From Symbiodinium natans (Eukaryota > Sar > Dinophyceae > Suessiales > Symbiodiniaceae), in NCBI GenBank assembly GCA_905221605.1, contig CAJNDS010002709.1, forward strand, positions 42,652-105,151: a DNA stretch of 62,500 nucleotides. The letters run 5' to 3'. Under the pieces are notes generated by a model. It saw nothing but the letters and a program-made list of their open reading frames with translations, was not told where the DNA came from and did no database searches. A program made the translations under genes and the position numbers. Shown here piece after piece: positions 52,922-62,416 of the stretch (within the stretch, counting starts at the first letter, position 1; every line of letters begins with the position of its first letter).

Positions 52922-53018
52922 TTGTTCCCCCTTATACTGGCAGTCCTTAATAGGGATTACAGTACCCCCTATCACAGTCCCCATGAAGGTCTGTTCGTAT
53001 AAGGGGGGAACAGCCCCA
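52922..53018. mobile_element. FB2 foldback element copy
   Basis: ttgttcccccttatactggcagtccttaatagggatt to aaggtctgttcgtataaggggggaacagcccc. It abuts an FB1 copy on the right. Confidence 0.7.
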
Positions 53019-53029
53019 GGTTTTTCTTC

Positions 53030-53223
53030 ACTAACCAATGATTACTGTACTTATAAGCTGTACTTAAAACCACATTAGGGAACTTAAGGGGCTTCATAAG
53101 TGGGATATATGTACAGCTGTATTTGGTTATTTAGTTATTTAGTACCCTGAACCCTCCAAGTAGCCCTAAACCCTAAACCCTAAACCCTAAACCCTAAACC
53201 CTAAACCCTAAACCTCCAAGTAG
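53030..53223. mobile_element. FB1 copy with CCCTAAA array between 11-bp direct repeats
   Basis: FB1 runs to gaaccctccaagtag (53163). Then seven CCCTAAA units (53164-53212), then cctccaagtag again (53213-53223). The repeat CCTCCAAGTAG is the FB1 end. Confidence 0.75.
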
Positions 53224-53252
53224 TCCACTTTGTCCTTCGGCGCATGTCAAAG

Positions 53253-53303
53253 GCAGATCGCTGCGCTGGTCCCGGGGTGGCAGGGGGAGCCGTGCGTCCG
53301 GGC
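53253..53303 (+). CDS. 17-codon exon, phase 0-0
   Basis: Exactly 51 nt between acceptor cgcatgtcaaag and donor GTAAGAG, encoding ADRCAGPGVAGGAVRPG. First of a run of plus-strand islands to 55967. Confidence 0.42.
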
Positions 53304-53327
53304 GTAAGAGTTGCTGTAAACCCTAAA

Positions 53328-53398
53328 CCCTAAACCCTAAACCCTACACCCTACACCCTAAACCCTAAACCCTAAACCCTAAACCCTAAACCCTAAAC
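53328..53398. repeat. CCCTAAA array
   Basis: About ten units, intronic to the plus-strand run. Confidence 0.92.
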
Positions 53399-53439
53399 CG
53401 GAGCTTGGCCTTCGCACTTCTAGCCTGGGGCGCTGCCAG

Positions 53440-53680
53440 GGATAGGGTTTAGGGTTTAGGGCTTGGGGTTTAGGGCTTGAGGTTTGGGGTTTAGGGTTTG
53501 GGGTTTAGGGTTTGGGGTTTAGGGCTTGAGGGTTAGGGCTTGGGGCTTAGGGTTTGGGCTTTAGGGTTTGGGGTTTAGGGTTTGGGGTTTGGGGTTTAGG
53601 GTTTGGGGTTTAGGGGATTAGGGTTTGTGATTTAGGGTTTAGGCTTAGGGATTCAGGGTTCAGCGGTTAGGGTTTGGAGC
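53440..53680. repeat. Mixed GGGTTTA/GGGGTTT array
   Basis: The two unit types alternate, unlike the uniform arrays elsewhere. Confidence 0.9.
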
Positions 53681-54005
53681 CTTGGGGTACGCCCAGCAAG
53701 CCCTGCCAAATACCGGCCAGGGAGGGCTTTTAAAGTGGGGTTCATGGTTCTAGGGGCTTACGGCTTTAGGGCCTAGGGGAGTTGCGGCTTTAAAAGGCCT
53801 AAGCAATGAAGTCCGGGGCTTATGTTAAAGGGTTCCGAAGTGAGGGGGGGTAGGGAACTTTCGGGAAGCTTCGGGAGCCTGAGGGAGTCCCCTTGAGCCC
53901 TAAACCCTAAACCCTAAACCCTAAACCCTAAACCCCTCCCTTAAGAACCCGAAATACGCATGGCCATGGGATGTCATTGTTAAAACCTCGGCTCCTCCTC
54001 GCCAG

Positions 54006-54083
54006 CCCTGGGGAAGCCACCGGGATTCGGCAGCTTCTTAATGGGGAGAGCAGTGCGGAGCGCCAAGCGGACCCAACGAATCG
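54006..54083 (+). CDS. Exon island
   Basis: Acceptor gctcctcctcgccag, then PGEATGIRQLLNGESSAERQ and ADPTNR. Confidence 0.45.
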
Positions 54084-54085
54084 GG

Positions 54086-54258
54086 TTTAGGGTTTAGGGT
54101 TTAGGGTTTAGGGTTTAGGGTTTAGGGTTTAGGGTTTAGGGTTTAGGGTTTAGGGTTTAGGGTTTGGGGTTTAGGGTTTGGGGTTTAGGGTTTAGGGTTT
54201 AGGGTTTAGGGTTTAGGGTTTAGGGTTTAGGGTTTAGGGTTTAGGGTTTAGGGTTTAG
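54086..54258. repeat. TTTAGGG array
   Basis: About 24 units. Confidence 0.95.
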
Positions 54259-54601
54259 TTGTTAAGGTTTCTTGAAGTTTCAAGAGGGAAAGTTTCCAGG
54301 TGCGCTTTATGGGTAGCTTAAAGGGTGCGTAGGGCGATTTGTGCGGCGGCTTCGGGTGCTTTTAGGATGTAGGGTTGAAGGTTTTGGGTTTATAGATTTT
54401 AGGATTCGGTGTTTATCTCCTAAAACCATTGGCGTCTTGGGATGTAGGTCTATATAGGGTTGCAGGCCTCTAGGCCTACAGTAGAGGGTTTAGAGGTGAT
54501 GGGGCTATAAGGTTACGAGAAACTTGCAGTGTTTGACATGCAGGTTTGAAAGGGTTACGGTTTAAGCTTAGGGTTTAGCGGTTAGGGTTCCGGGTCTGAG
54601 G

Positions 54602-54735
54602 CCAATTTGTGTAACTTTCCTATCGGAGATTCATACCTAAGCGGCGGCACCGGACTTTGTTGGGGTCGCGCAGGCGCCCGGAACGGAGAAAGGCGGAGGC
54701 TACACGGTTTCGAGGCTTTCGCGTCCTGCACCCCA
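54602..54735 (+). CDS. Exon island
   Basis: EANLCNFPIGDSYLSGGTGL then CWGRAGARNGERRRLHGFEA. A later acceptor, gtcgcgcag, would give APGTEKGGGYTVSRLSRPA instead. Confidence 0.4.
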
Positions 54736-54750
54736 AACCCTAAACCCTAA

Positions 54751-54804
54751 ACCGTACACTTCTGGATGTCCTGCAAAGCCATCGCCCCTCCAACAAGCGG
54801 CAAG
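54751..54804 (+). CDS. Exon island with strong donor
   Basis: RTLLDVLQSHRPSNKRQ ending at GTAAGGTA. Confidence 0.5.
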
Positions 54805-54941
54805 GTAAGGTAATACCAGCTGGAAGCAGCTGTGGCGCCCTACAGCAGCTTGGTATCTAGAGCTCCAAGCATCGCGTAGGGTTTAGGGTTTAGGGCTTAG
54901 GGTTGAGGGTTGAGGGCTTAGGGTTTAGGGTTTTGGGTGTA

Positions 54942-54996
54942 GGGTGTAGGGTGTAGGGTGTAGGGTGTAGGGTGTAGGGTGTAGGGTGTAGGGTTT
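54942..54996. repeat. GGGTGTA variant array
   Basis: Eight uniform GGGTGTA units inside a TTTAGGG block. Confidence 0.93.
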
Positions 54997-55608
54997 AGGG
55001 TTTAGGGTTTAGGGCGAAAACCGAAACACTTTTTTCCCAACCACGCATGGCCATCCTCTTCAATCTTACATATGAAAAGATGTCCTATCCCCAAAAACGC
55101 GCTTACGCAAACCAAATGAGCAGAATCCCTTAAACCCGTAAACCCGACCGATCACCCCCGAAACCCCTGTTAAACTCTTAGGGTAGTTTCATGGTGCCGT
55201 AATATGGGCCCTTCAAAGAGGACCCCTTATATACCCTTACATGCGCGTTCAACCCAAGGGCCTTGAGGGACCACGCAACTGCCCTCAGAGAAATCTTATC
55301 CCCTTACAACACCCCAAAACCCTAAACCCTGAGCCCTCAACCCTAAACCCTGAACCCTAAACCTGAACCCTGAACCACCCAACTCCCTGCCCCTAAGCCC
55401 ACGAAACACCCCTGACCCCAAAACCCTAAACAGTACCCTAAACCTTCAACCCCAACCCTAAACCCTAAACCCTAAACCCTAAACCCTAATTAAACCCTAA
55501 ACCCTAAACCCTAAACCCTAAATCCCTGAGGAGCCACGGCTTCGACGCAGCCGACTGCGAGTAATGGCAGCAAATGAGCCGCGGCTTCACATCTCTGTCG
55601 GAACTCGA

Positions 55609-55712
55609 TGGATTTAGGGTTTAGGGTTTAGGGTTTAGGGTTTAGGGTTTAGGGTTTAGGGTTTAGGGTTTTAGGGTTTTAGGGTTTTAGGGTTTTAGGG
55701 TTTTAGGGTTTG
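55609..55712. repeat. TTTAGGG then GGGTTTTA array
   Basis: Seven-base units switch to uniform eight-base units at 55668. Confidence 0.93.
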
Positions 55713-55930
55713 AGGGCTCAGGCTTACTTAGGGCATTTGGGCTAGCAGCTCTTATATACTAGACGACCCAAGAGGAACCTAGGAAAAAAAAGGGGTGCCC
55801 CTTTTGGTTTAAAGCGGCTTATCAGAGAACCTGGATCCTCAAAAAAAAGGAATAAGGGCCCGCTCTGCGTCCTAGTATATTGGGGGGTACCCTAAATTTC
55901 AGGGGCCGCCTTAGAATCGTAACCCAACAG

Positions 55931-55967
55931 GGACCCCATCCCCATTGAGTTCTTCGCGTTGCCATGA
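55931..55967 (+). CDS. Short terminal exon
   Basis: After taacccaacag: DPIPIEFFALP and TGA. Confidence 0.35.
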
Positions 55968-56309
55968 TCCTCCAGTAGGGCACCGCCCTAAGCTGAATGC
56001 TTACACCCCGTCATCCTCCTTGCCGATGGATATCCTAAACCCTGCACCCGTAATCCTAAACCCTAAACCCCTTTTTTAACCTTAAGCCCCAGTTGTTACA
56101 CCGTTCGCAGGGCTTCTGGCTTCTGACTACTGGGGCCCAACTGACAAAAACACTGACCTACCTTTTCAAGAATAGATGCCGAGCCCTAAAGCCTAAAGCC
56201 TAATTGCATTTACACCAAATAGCCCTAAACCCTAAAGCCCTAAACCCTAAACCCGAATCCCTAAAGCTCTAAACCCCCGAAACTCAAGCCTTGATATTCG
56301 GACACCCTC

Positions 56310-56430
56310 TCATGTGGAGCCCTGGCTCAAGTCGAGCTGGCGCAGCCTGTTGCCGCACGAGCCCGCGAATTGAATGCAAGTTTCGCAGCCCAGGCTCCCG
56401 GACTTCTCCGCGGCACTGTCAGGAACTTGG
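56310..56430 (-). CDS. Possible exon island
   Basis: ELYSKFLTVPRRSPGAWAAK then LAFNSRARAATGCASS and TGA. Another minus frame reads RGLVRQQAAPARLEPG. Confidence 0.32.
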
Positions 56431-56619
56431 AGTAGAGCTCCCTCAACACTCAACCCTCATCCCTCAACCCTAAACCCTAAACCCTCAACCCTAAACCCTA
56501 AACTCTCATCCCCAAACCCTCAACCCTCAACCCGAAGCCCTAAACCCCTCAACCCTAAACCCTAAACCCTAAACCTCTCGACCCCTCAACCCAAACCCTA
56601 AACCCTTCAAACTCAAAAG

Positions 56620-56750
56620 GTGGCGACCCCAAGCAAAACGTCGACATCTGATGCCCGCGGGAAGGCCCCCGGAGCCCCGCGCGTCAGGCACGAGCTTGGC
56701 CGGAAGGTCCGGCGCATACGATTCGTCTTGGGCCCTCTGTCCTGTGCAGA
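56620..56750 (+). CDS. Possible basic exon island
   Basis: VATPSKTSTSDARGKAPGAP then RVRHELGRKVRRIRFVLG. The minus strand is open too. Confidence 0.3.
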
Positions 56751-56931
56751 TAGGGTTTTGGGGTTTTGGGGTTTGGGGTTTGGGGGTTTGGGGGTTAGGG
56801 GGTTTGGGGGTTTAGGGTTTTGGGGGGTTAGGATTTGGGTGTTCAGGGTGTGTGGGGTTTGGGGTGCCGGCTTAGGGCTTTGGGGTTTCGGGCTGACTTT
56901 CATGTTGCTCCCCAAAGCTTGGGTATGGGAC

Positions 56932-57062
56932 CCACGCACGGAGAATCCCCCAGAAATCTCTCGGATGTGCCCCATCATTAGAGAATGTCCTAGCACAGCA
57001 TCCTACGGTCTTGGGTGGATGCATGCAATTCGTTGGTGCTTGTTGCTGCATATATACACATA
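56932..57062 (+). CDS. Possible exon island
   Basis: NPPEISRMCPIIRECPSTAS then YGLGWMHAIRW. Confidence 0.32.
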
Positions 57063-57064
57063 GC

Positions 57065-57180
57065 GAAATATCATGTAACATGATATACTACAATACAAAA
57101 CAATACAATACCATATACTATACAATGCAATCCAATAAATGATGCAATGCAATACCTTACTATACAGCACAAATCCACTT
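57065..57180. repeat. Degenerate AATAC/ATACA tract
   Basis: Loose acaatac, atactatac and atgcaat units, A+T rich. Confidence 0.7.
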
Positions 57181-57750
57181 GCTTTGGGGGATATGCCTCG
57201 GATCCTTGATCCCGAAAACCATCGACGTGGCTACCCAAAACCCTAAGCTCGAAACGCTAAACCCGAAACCCTGAACCCTGAAACCCAAACCCGGAACCCT
57301 AAACCCTAAACCCGAGAACCTAAACCCTAAACCCCTAAACCCTGAACCCTAAACCCTTAACCCGAAACCTGAATCCCGAAACACCGAAACCCCACACTCC
57401 TGAAGTGATCCACAGGGGCCTGCAGCGCCCCTGAACTGAGGGGAGGCAGGGTGGGGGAGGTGGTGGGTGGACAGTAGCCCCTGAGCTTAACACCCAAAAC
57501 CCCCTAAAACCCGAAACCGCCTCAACCCTACCTAAACCCGACACCCTGAACCCTAAAGCCCTAAACCCTAAAGGGGTACGAGGAGGGACCCTTAATCTTC
57601 TTCCCACCTGCAACCCTAAACAATAAACCCTAAACAATAAACCCCAAACCCCAAACCCCAAACCCCAAACCCCAAACCCTAAACCCTAAACCCTAAACCC
57701 TACACTCTAAACCCTCCCCCCCGGAAGAAACCCAAGAATTCCATCTTCAG

Positions 57751-57842
57751 GGTCCTCTTTACGAGGCGGGCTGCGCCGTCTGCTCCTTCATCGACAGGGC
57801 CAGCTGCAAGGGCCTCTCACACGCGAGCCGCCGTGGCTTGCG
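57751..57842 (+). CDS. Exon 1 of a three-exon chain, donor from the repeat
   Basis: Acceptor ttccatcttcag, 30 codons (GPLYEAGCAVCSFIDRASCK, GLSHASRRGL) plus CG, then GTTTAGGGTTTAGGG: the array starts exactly at the donor. Cys-rich. The next exon, 58176, matches in phase. Confidence 0.55.
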
Positions 57843-57952
57843 GTTTAGGGTTTAGGGTTTAGGGTTTAGGGTTTAGGGTTTAGGGTTTAGGGTTTAGGGT
57901 TTTGGGTTTTGGGTTTTGGGTTTTGGGTTTTGGGTTTTGGGTTTTGGGTTTA
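57843..57952. repeat. TTTAGGG then uniform GGGTTTT array
   Basis: Eight seven-base units, then seven GGGTTTT units. Confidence 0.94.
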
Positions 57953-58175
57953 GGCGGTTTGGGCGGCTTAGCGTTTGGTCTAGGGCTTACAGTTTCAATT
58001 TTGGGGGTAGAGGGCCTGATGCCCCTCAAGCCCGGGAACTCTTAGGGCTCTGGGCAGCTTGACATGAAGTTCGTTCACAGCCCTCAAACCCAAAACCCTA
58101 CAACCCCTAAACCCTAAACCCTAAACCCTAAAACCCCGACACCCTGAAGCCCCAACATTCCGGGGAATCGGCTAG

Positions 58176-58299
58176 GAGGCTGTGGAAAGCCGAAACCCTG
58201 GGTGCCTATTTCAACATGGAGCCTCCTCGCCTAAACCCGACAAGCCCCGAGAACGAAGCGCCCCAATGGCCAATAGTTAAGATCACCCAGTCACTCAGG
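58176..58299 (+). CDS. Exon 2 of the chain
   Basis: Acceptor gggaatcggctag, enters in phase 2 and reads RLWKAETLGAYFNMEPPRLN, PTSPENEAPQWPIVKITQSL. Ends in phase 0 at donor GTTTGGGG, also repeat-derived. Confidence 0.52.
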
Positions 58300-58359
58300 G
58301 TTTGGGGTTTAGGGTTTAGGGTTTGGGGTTTGGGGTTTAGGGCAGAATCTCCACACTAG

Positions 58360-58584
58360 AATCCAAATCAGGACCAGTATTTGGACCATATCGGCCAGGC
58401 GTCACCAGATCAACCGACAGAACTGAGCTCATCTTTTGAACCCTCCGTGGTTCGTCCACGTGAAGGGCGAACCTTCTTCCACCCTGGCCTTCACTTCTAT
58501 CTTCCAGGCCGCATTGCATCGGCTGATGTGGGCTTGGGTCACGTTGCTGACATAGAAGCTGCCCAGTTGAAACCTCATTCCTGA
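58360..58584 (+). CDS. Exon 3 of the chain, terminal
   Basis: After a 60-nt intron made mainly of GGGTTTA/GGGGTTT units and ending ctccacactag, 74 codons in phase 0 (NPNQDQYLDHIGQASPDQPT, FFHPGLHFYLPGRIASADVG, HVADIEAAQLKPHS) and TGA. Warning: the minus strand here is also open for 96 codons with better third-position G+C (RFQLGSFYVSNVTQAHISRC, AAWKIEVKARVEEGSPFTW), so the strand is not certain. Confidence 0.42.
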   Translation, partial: NPNQDQYLDHIGQASPDQPTELSSSFEPSVVRPREGRTFFHPGLHFYLPGRIASADVGLGHVADIEAAQLKPHS

Positions 58585-58739
58585 GTCCACCGGTCTCTTC
58601 CCAGAGGTGCTTCGAAAACGGTCCTCGCCGACTGCGAAAGCACCATCGCCGAACAGCTTCACGACAATTTTGTTGAGTACCGTGGTTCGGGGCTGGGAAA
58701 GCAGGGTGTGTCCCCCCATTCCCGACCCTAAGCTGTAAG

Positions 58740-59135
58740 CCAGAAGCCCTAAGCCCTACACCCAAAACCCTAAACCCTAAACCCTCTCTCTCTCTCTCTC
58801 TCCATAATATATGTATATATATATATATGCATACATAAATATACATTACATAACCATATAAACCCTATCCTTCGTACGCCTGGAACCGCAATCGACGCCT
58901 AAACGCGGAATCAGAATCGAAACCAGCATCGACGGTTAGGGCCTAAGCCCGGAACCAGAATCGATTCCAGTAGTACTTCTGCACAGGTTTCTTTGACAGA
59001 GTCGACCTCTTAATCTTCCAGCCCGATTATGGTTTCGGACTTGGGGGGCCTGAGCCCGGTACCATAATCGAACCGACAATCGATGGTTTAGGGCCCAAAC
59101 CCGGTTGGGGCCCAGTAACTAGATAGTATCTTGCG
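58740..59135. other. Repeat-poor segment with duplicated 60-bp motif
   Basis: gaatcgaaaccagcatcgacggttagggcctaagcccgg at about 58915 returns as taatcgaaccgacaatcgatggtttagggcccaaacccgg at about 59065. TC and TA microsatellites at 58783-58840. No gene seen. Confidence 0.5.
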
Positions 59136-59143
59136 ATAAGAAG

Positions 59144-59300
59144 GTGCTGTTGTTGCTGCTGTTGTTGTCCTGTCGCCTGAAGAAAAGTCCTATGCGAGTG
59201 TTACATTCTTCTTCATGTTGTGGGATTCTGTGGGCGGGTGGGTATTCTTCAATGAGAAGCTGGTTCTAAGCCGCAAGAAGGCCTTGGATAAACAAAACCC
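59144..59300 (+). CDS. Exon island with membrane segments
   Basis: AVVAAVVVLSPEEKSYASVT then FFFMLWDSVGGWVFFNEKLV, LSRKKALDKQ. The first hydrophobic run overlaps a gttgct-type repeat (59151-59176). Unrecognised membrane protein. Confidence 0.5.
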
Positions 59301-59395
59301 TAAACCCCAACCCCAAACCCCAGATCCTCAACCCTAAACCCTAAACCCTAAAAGGCTCTTCCGTTCTGAGGTTTAATGACACGTAAGGCCCCCAG

Positions 59396-59443
59396 GCTGA
59401 GGACGGGGCTGTTGCTGGCGGCGCTCGACGACTTCCTTCCTGA
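59396..59443 (+). CDS. Short exon
   Basis: Acceptor aaggcccccag, LRTGLLLAALDDFLP, donor GTGAGTC, phase 2-2. Joined to 59947 it reads LPDKERSKLPEL. Confidence 0.45.
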   Translation, partial: AEDGAVAGGARRLPS

Positions 59444-59946
59444 GTGAGTCGTGCGTTTAGGGTTCAGAAGGGTTCAGATTTTCGGGTGTAGGGTTTAGGG
59501 TTTCGGGTGTAGGGTTTAGGGTTTAGGGTGTGGTTTAGGGCCGGTTTAAGTTTTCGTGTTTAGGGCGGTTTAGGGTTCAGTGTTTAATTTGGGTTTACAT
59601 GGGTTTAGGGGGTCTAGGATGTCTGGCATGGGAGGTTTAGCACAAGGGTCTTAACAGAAATGCTTAGCGCTCGAGGGCTGAGGAGCTTAGGATAGTTTAG
59701 GAGTTCTGGGGTTAAGGGTCAAACTCTAAACCCTAACCCCAAACCCAAACCCAAAACCAGAAATCCTAAACCCCAATTCAACCCTCCCAAGGCCTGAGCT
59801 CCATTAGGGATTCGGGATTTAGCCTAAAAACCCCAAACCCCAAACCCTGAAGCCTGGACCCTAAACCCCAAACCCTAAACCCCAAACCCTAAACCCCAAA
59901 CCCCAAACCCTAAACCCAAAACCCTAAATCCTAACCACCTGTACAG

Positions 59947-60037
59947 TAAAGAACGCTCCAAGCTTCCAGAGCTCACGCTCGTGCTTGACGCGCTCGAGCT
60001 GGGACTCGATATGCCTTTTTGGGATGATGGGTTTCGG
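59947..60037 (+). CDS. Exon island
   Basis: KERSKLPELTLVLDALELGL then DMPFWDDGFR. The minus strand is open as a helix (HIESQLERVKHERELW); plus is preferred for phase with 59396-59443. Confidence 0.38.
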
Positions 60038-60496
60038 GTTCTACGGGGTCCTGAAGGGAGTTTAGGGTTTAGGGTTTGGGGTTAGGGTTTAGGGCTTAGG
60101 GCTTAGGGTTTGGGATGATGGGTTTCGGGCTCTATAGGTTCCTTAAGGGAGTTTAGGGTTTAGGGTTTGGGTTCTAGGGTCCTTAAAGGAGGTGTGAGGG
60201 TTTAGGGTTTGGGGTTTGGAGTCTTAGGCTTCAGGGCTCTAGGGTCCTTAAGGGAGTTTAGGCAGTTTAGGGTTTAGGGTTTGTAGGGTTTCGGGTTGGG
60301 GCTTAAGGTTTCGGCTTAGGCTTTTTGGGCTTTTGGGCTTGAGTCTTGGGGTTCAGGCCTCGGGGATTTAGGGTGGGGGGTTAGGGCTCCGGGTTGATGG
60401 GAATGTGGGTGTTTGAGGGTTTAGGGTTTAGGGTTTAGGGTTTAGGGTTTAGGGTTTAGGGTTTAGGGTTTAGGGTTTAGGGCCTTAGGCTTGTAG

Positions 60497-60545
60497 AACC
60501 TTTCGACGTCAGCGGCATAGATGCTTTGGAACAGCTCACGCCCCA
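60497..60545 (+). CDS. Possible exon
   Basis: After aggcttgtag: PFDVSGIDALEQLTP. The minus strand reads RELFQSIYAADVERFYK, so the strand is uncertain. Confidence 0.3.
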
Positions 60546-60626
60546 AACCTAAACCCTAAACCCTAAACCCTAAACCCTAAACCCTGAACCCTGAACCCTG
60601 AACCCTGAAACCCGAAACCCTCCGAG

Positions 60627-60700
60627 CTTTTTCGGCTGAAGGAACTGCTGCGAGATCTGGAGCAGGCGGAGGACGCTGTGATCCGCCTCGGAAACGGGGG
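60627..60700 (+). CDS. Coiled-coil exon
   Basis: LFRLKELLRDLEQAEDAVIR then LGNG, with the donor lost in a G-run. Confidence 0.45.
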
Positions 60701-60729
60701 CGGGGGGGGGGGGGGGAGATGATCGTGAC

Positions 60730-60806
60730 TTGGGATGTTTTTATCGGGATTGTAATAGGGGGGTACTACAGTGCCTACGAAGGACTGTAAAAGCAGAACA
60801 TCCCAA
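60730..60806. mobile_element. FB2 element with target duplication
   Basis: TTGGGATGTT to AACATCCCAA, flanked by atcgtgac (60722-60729) and gtcgtgac (60807-60814), 7 of 8 identical. It lies in an intron of the plus-strand gene. Confidence 0.8.
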
Positions 60807-60892
60807 GTCGTGACTATTAGCTGAGAATCACACAAAAAAACATGATCTCATCTGATGAAGTATAATATCTACAATACACGGGGGTTTTTCAG

Positions 60893-60998
60893 AGGACAAT
60901 GGCCGCCTTCTTGGCCACCATGTCAAGGACGTTGCGGAAGCGCTGGGAGCAGCGCTGGCGCCAGGCCTGTCTTTTTCTGGCATGCTTAGGCCAAAGAG
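60893..60998 (+). CDS. Exon n-2 of plus-strand gene, donor from the repeat
   Basis: Acceptor gggggtttttcag, DNGRLLGHHVKDVAEALGAA, LAPGLSFSGMLRPK, then GTTTAGG as donor, phase 2. Confidence 0.6.
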
Positions 60999-61138
60999 GT
61001 TTAGGTTTGCGGGGTTGGGGTTTAGGGTTTAGGGTTTAGGGTCTAAGGTTTCGGGTTTTGAGGGTTTAGGGATGGAAGGTCTTGGTTGCGGGTCTGGGGT
61101 TTCGCTTTAAAGCGCAGAGCTAAACCTTTAGGAGTCAG

Positions 61139-61214
61139 GGGCAGAGCACCTGAGGGAGCTTCCTCCGGCTCTTGCGCAAAACACATAGCTGCCTGGCTGA
61201 ACCACCACTTAAGG
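61139..61214 (+). CDS. Exon n-1
   Basis: Acceptor taggagtcag, GRAPEGASSGSCAKHIAAWL, NHHLR, donor GTTTGG; phase 2 in, phase 0 out, matching both neighbours. Confidence 0.58.
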
Positions 61215-61326
61215 GTTTGGCTCCTGGTGGCACCCCTAAGACAACTTGAGACTGCCATTCTTGCAAGTACGATTCTTATTGTTATTGCTATGATTACTAC
61301 TATTGGTGCTATTCTTACTATTGTAG

Positions 61327-61455
61327 GAACCACAGGAGCTGCAACGAATGGCCTGGGACTTGTCAGCTTCAAAGATTTTAAGGTTGCATTTCAAGCGCAA
61401 GCAACCCCCAAAACCCACAAATTCCCGATTCCAGGGGCTGGCTTCGGTGTTTTAG
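61327..61455 (+). CDS. Terminal exon
   Basis: A very strong pyrimidine tract and acceptor (ggtgctattcttactattgtag), then EPQELQRMAWDLSASKILRL, HFKRKQPPKPTNSRFQGLAS, VF and TAG. With the two preceding exons this is the best-supported unrecognised gene end in the window. Confidence 0.62.
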   Translation, partial: EPQELQRMAWDLSASKILRLHFKRKQPPKPTNSRFQGLASVF

Positions 61456-61499
61456 GATTTCGAAGCCCCTAAGCCCTACACCCCAAACAACGCAACCGC

Positions 61500-61612
61500 A
61501 AGGTCGGGTACTGAAATCTGGCGCCCATCCGCCTTGTCCACACGGAAGGACATGTTCTCAGCACACTCCTGCGGGCTTCCAACTCCCGCACGAGCTCAAG
61601 GTGTGCCAGACT
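61500..61612 (-). CDS. Possible exon island
   Basis: After gaagcccgcag: ECAENMSFRVDKADGRQISV then PDLAVAL. The plus strand is also open. Confidence 0.32.
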
Positions 61613-61629
61613 TCGGATTTCGGAGCTTA

Positions 61630-61747
61630 AGGGGTATCAAAAGGGACCCCTAGAAGGGACCCTTAACCTCTATACATACCGTATAAACCTAAGTAGCCCC
61701 TAAATAACTTCTAAGGTCCCTTATAAGGGTCCCTCCTTTAGTACCTT
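61630..61747. mobile_element. FB6 element, uninterrupted copy
   Basis: aggggtatcaaaagggacccc at the left and gggtccctcctttagtacctt at the right are inverted; core cataccgtataaacctaagtagcccc. It serves as reference for the interrupted FB6 copies. Confidence 0.7.
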
Positions 61748-61986
61748 GACGATGAGCCACGAACTCAAGGAATCCTACGCAAAATCCCCCGAGCACAGTT
61801 TTTGCACAAATCCTTTACAAAAAACTACATACACCCTAACAAATCTCATGCGAACCCGATACACAGCCCCTTTGGAGCTGCCGTTTAGGGTTTAGGGCCT
61901 AGGGGGTTGAGTGTTTGGGGTTTAGGGTTTAGGGTTCAGGGTTTAGGGTTTAGGGTCTGGTGAAAGTGCTTTTGGCGGCTTAGCAG

Positions 61987-62040
61987 GGCCCGTAGAGGCG
62001 GCGTTCAGGGCCGACCTGCTGCGGACCGGAACGATCAAAC
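61987..62040 (+). CDS. Exon island
   Basis: Acceptor ggcggcttagcag, PVEAAFRADLLRTGTIK. Donor unclear. Confidence 0.42.
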
Positions 62041-62154
62041 CCTAAACAGGGGACTTGGGGTTTAGGGTTTAGGGTTGAGGGTTCAGGGTTTCTAAACCCC
62101 TACAGCAACCCTTAAACCCTGGTAACAGCATGTCTTGAAAAAACGAACAAGAAG

Positions 62155-62298
62155 CTAAATGACCCTAGACCCTAGACCCTAAACCCCGAACCCTAAACCC
62201 TAAACCCTAAACCCTAAACCCTAAACCCTAAACCCTAAACCCTAAACCCTAAACCCTAAACCCTAAACCCTAAACCCTAAACCCTAAACCCTAAACCC
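62155..62298. repeat. CCCTAAA array
   Basis: About 20 units between two plus-strand exons. Confidence 0.95.
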
Positions 62299-62339
62299 TC
62301 CCCCCCCCCTCCAACACCCGAAAGCTCCTCCCAACCCAG

Positions 62340-62414
62340 GAGTTCCACGTCCGCTTCACCCTGGTCGGCCCCTGCAAGGCGACGAGCATGCGCGTTGAGG
62401 GCTTAGAAATCTAG
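62340..62414 (+). CDS. Terminal exon, unrecognised
   Basis: Acceptor ctcctcccaacccag, EFHVRFTLVGPCKATSMRVE, GLEI and TAG, phase 0. Confidence 0.52.
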   Translation, partial: EFHVRFTLVGPCKATSMRVEGLEI

Positions 62415-62416
62415 AG

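Noticed and set aside
56320-56335. Spliced-leader relict (ctggctcaag)
   Set aside because: Nine matching bases with mismatches in the preceding ccatttt; expected by chance.
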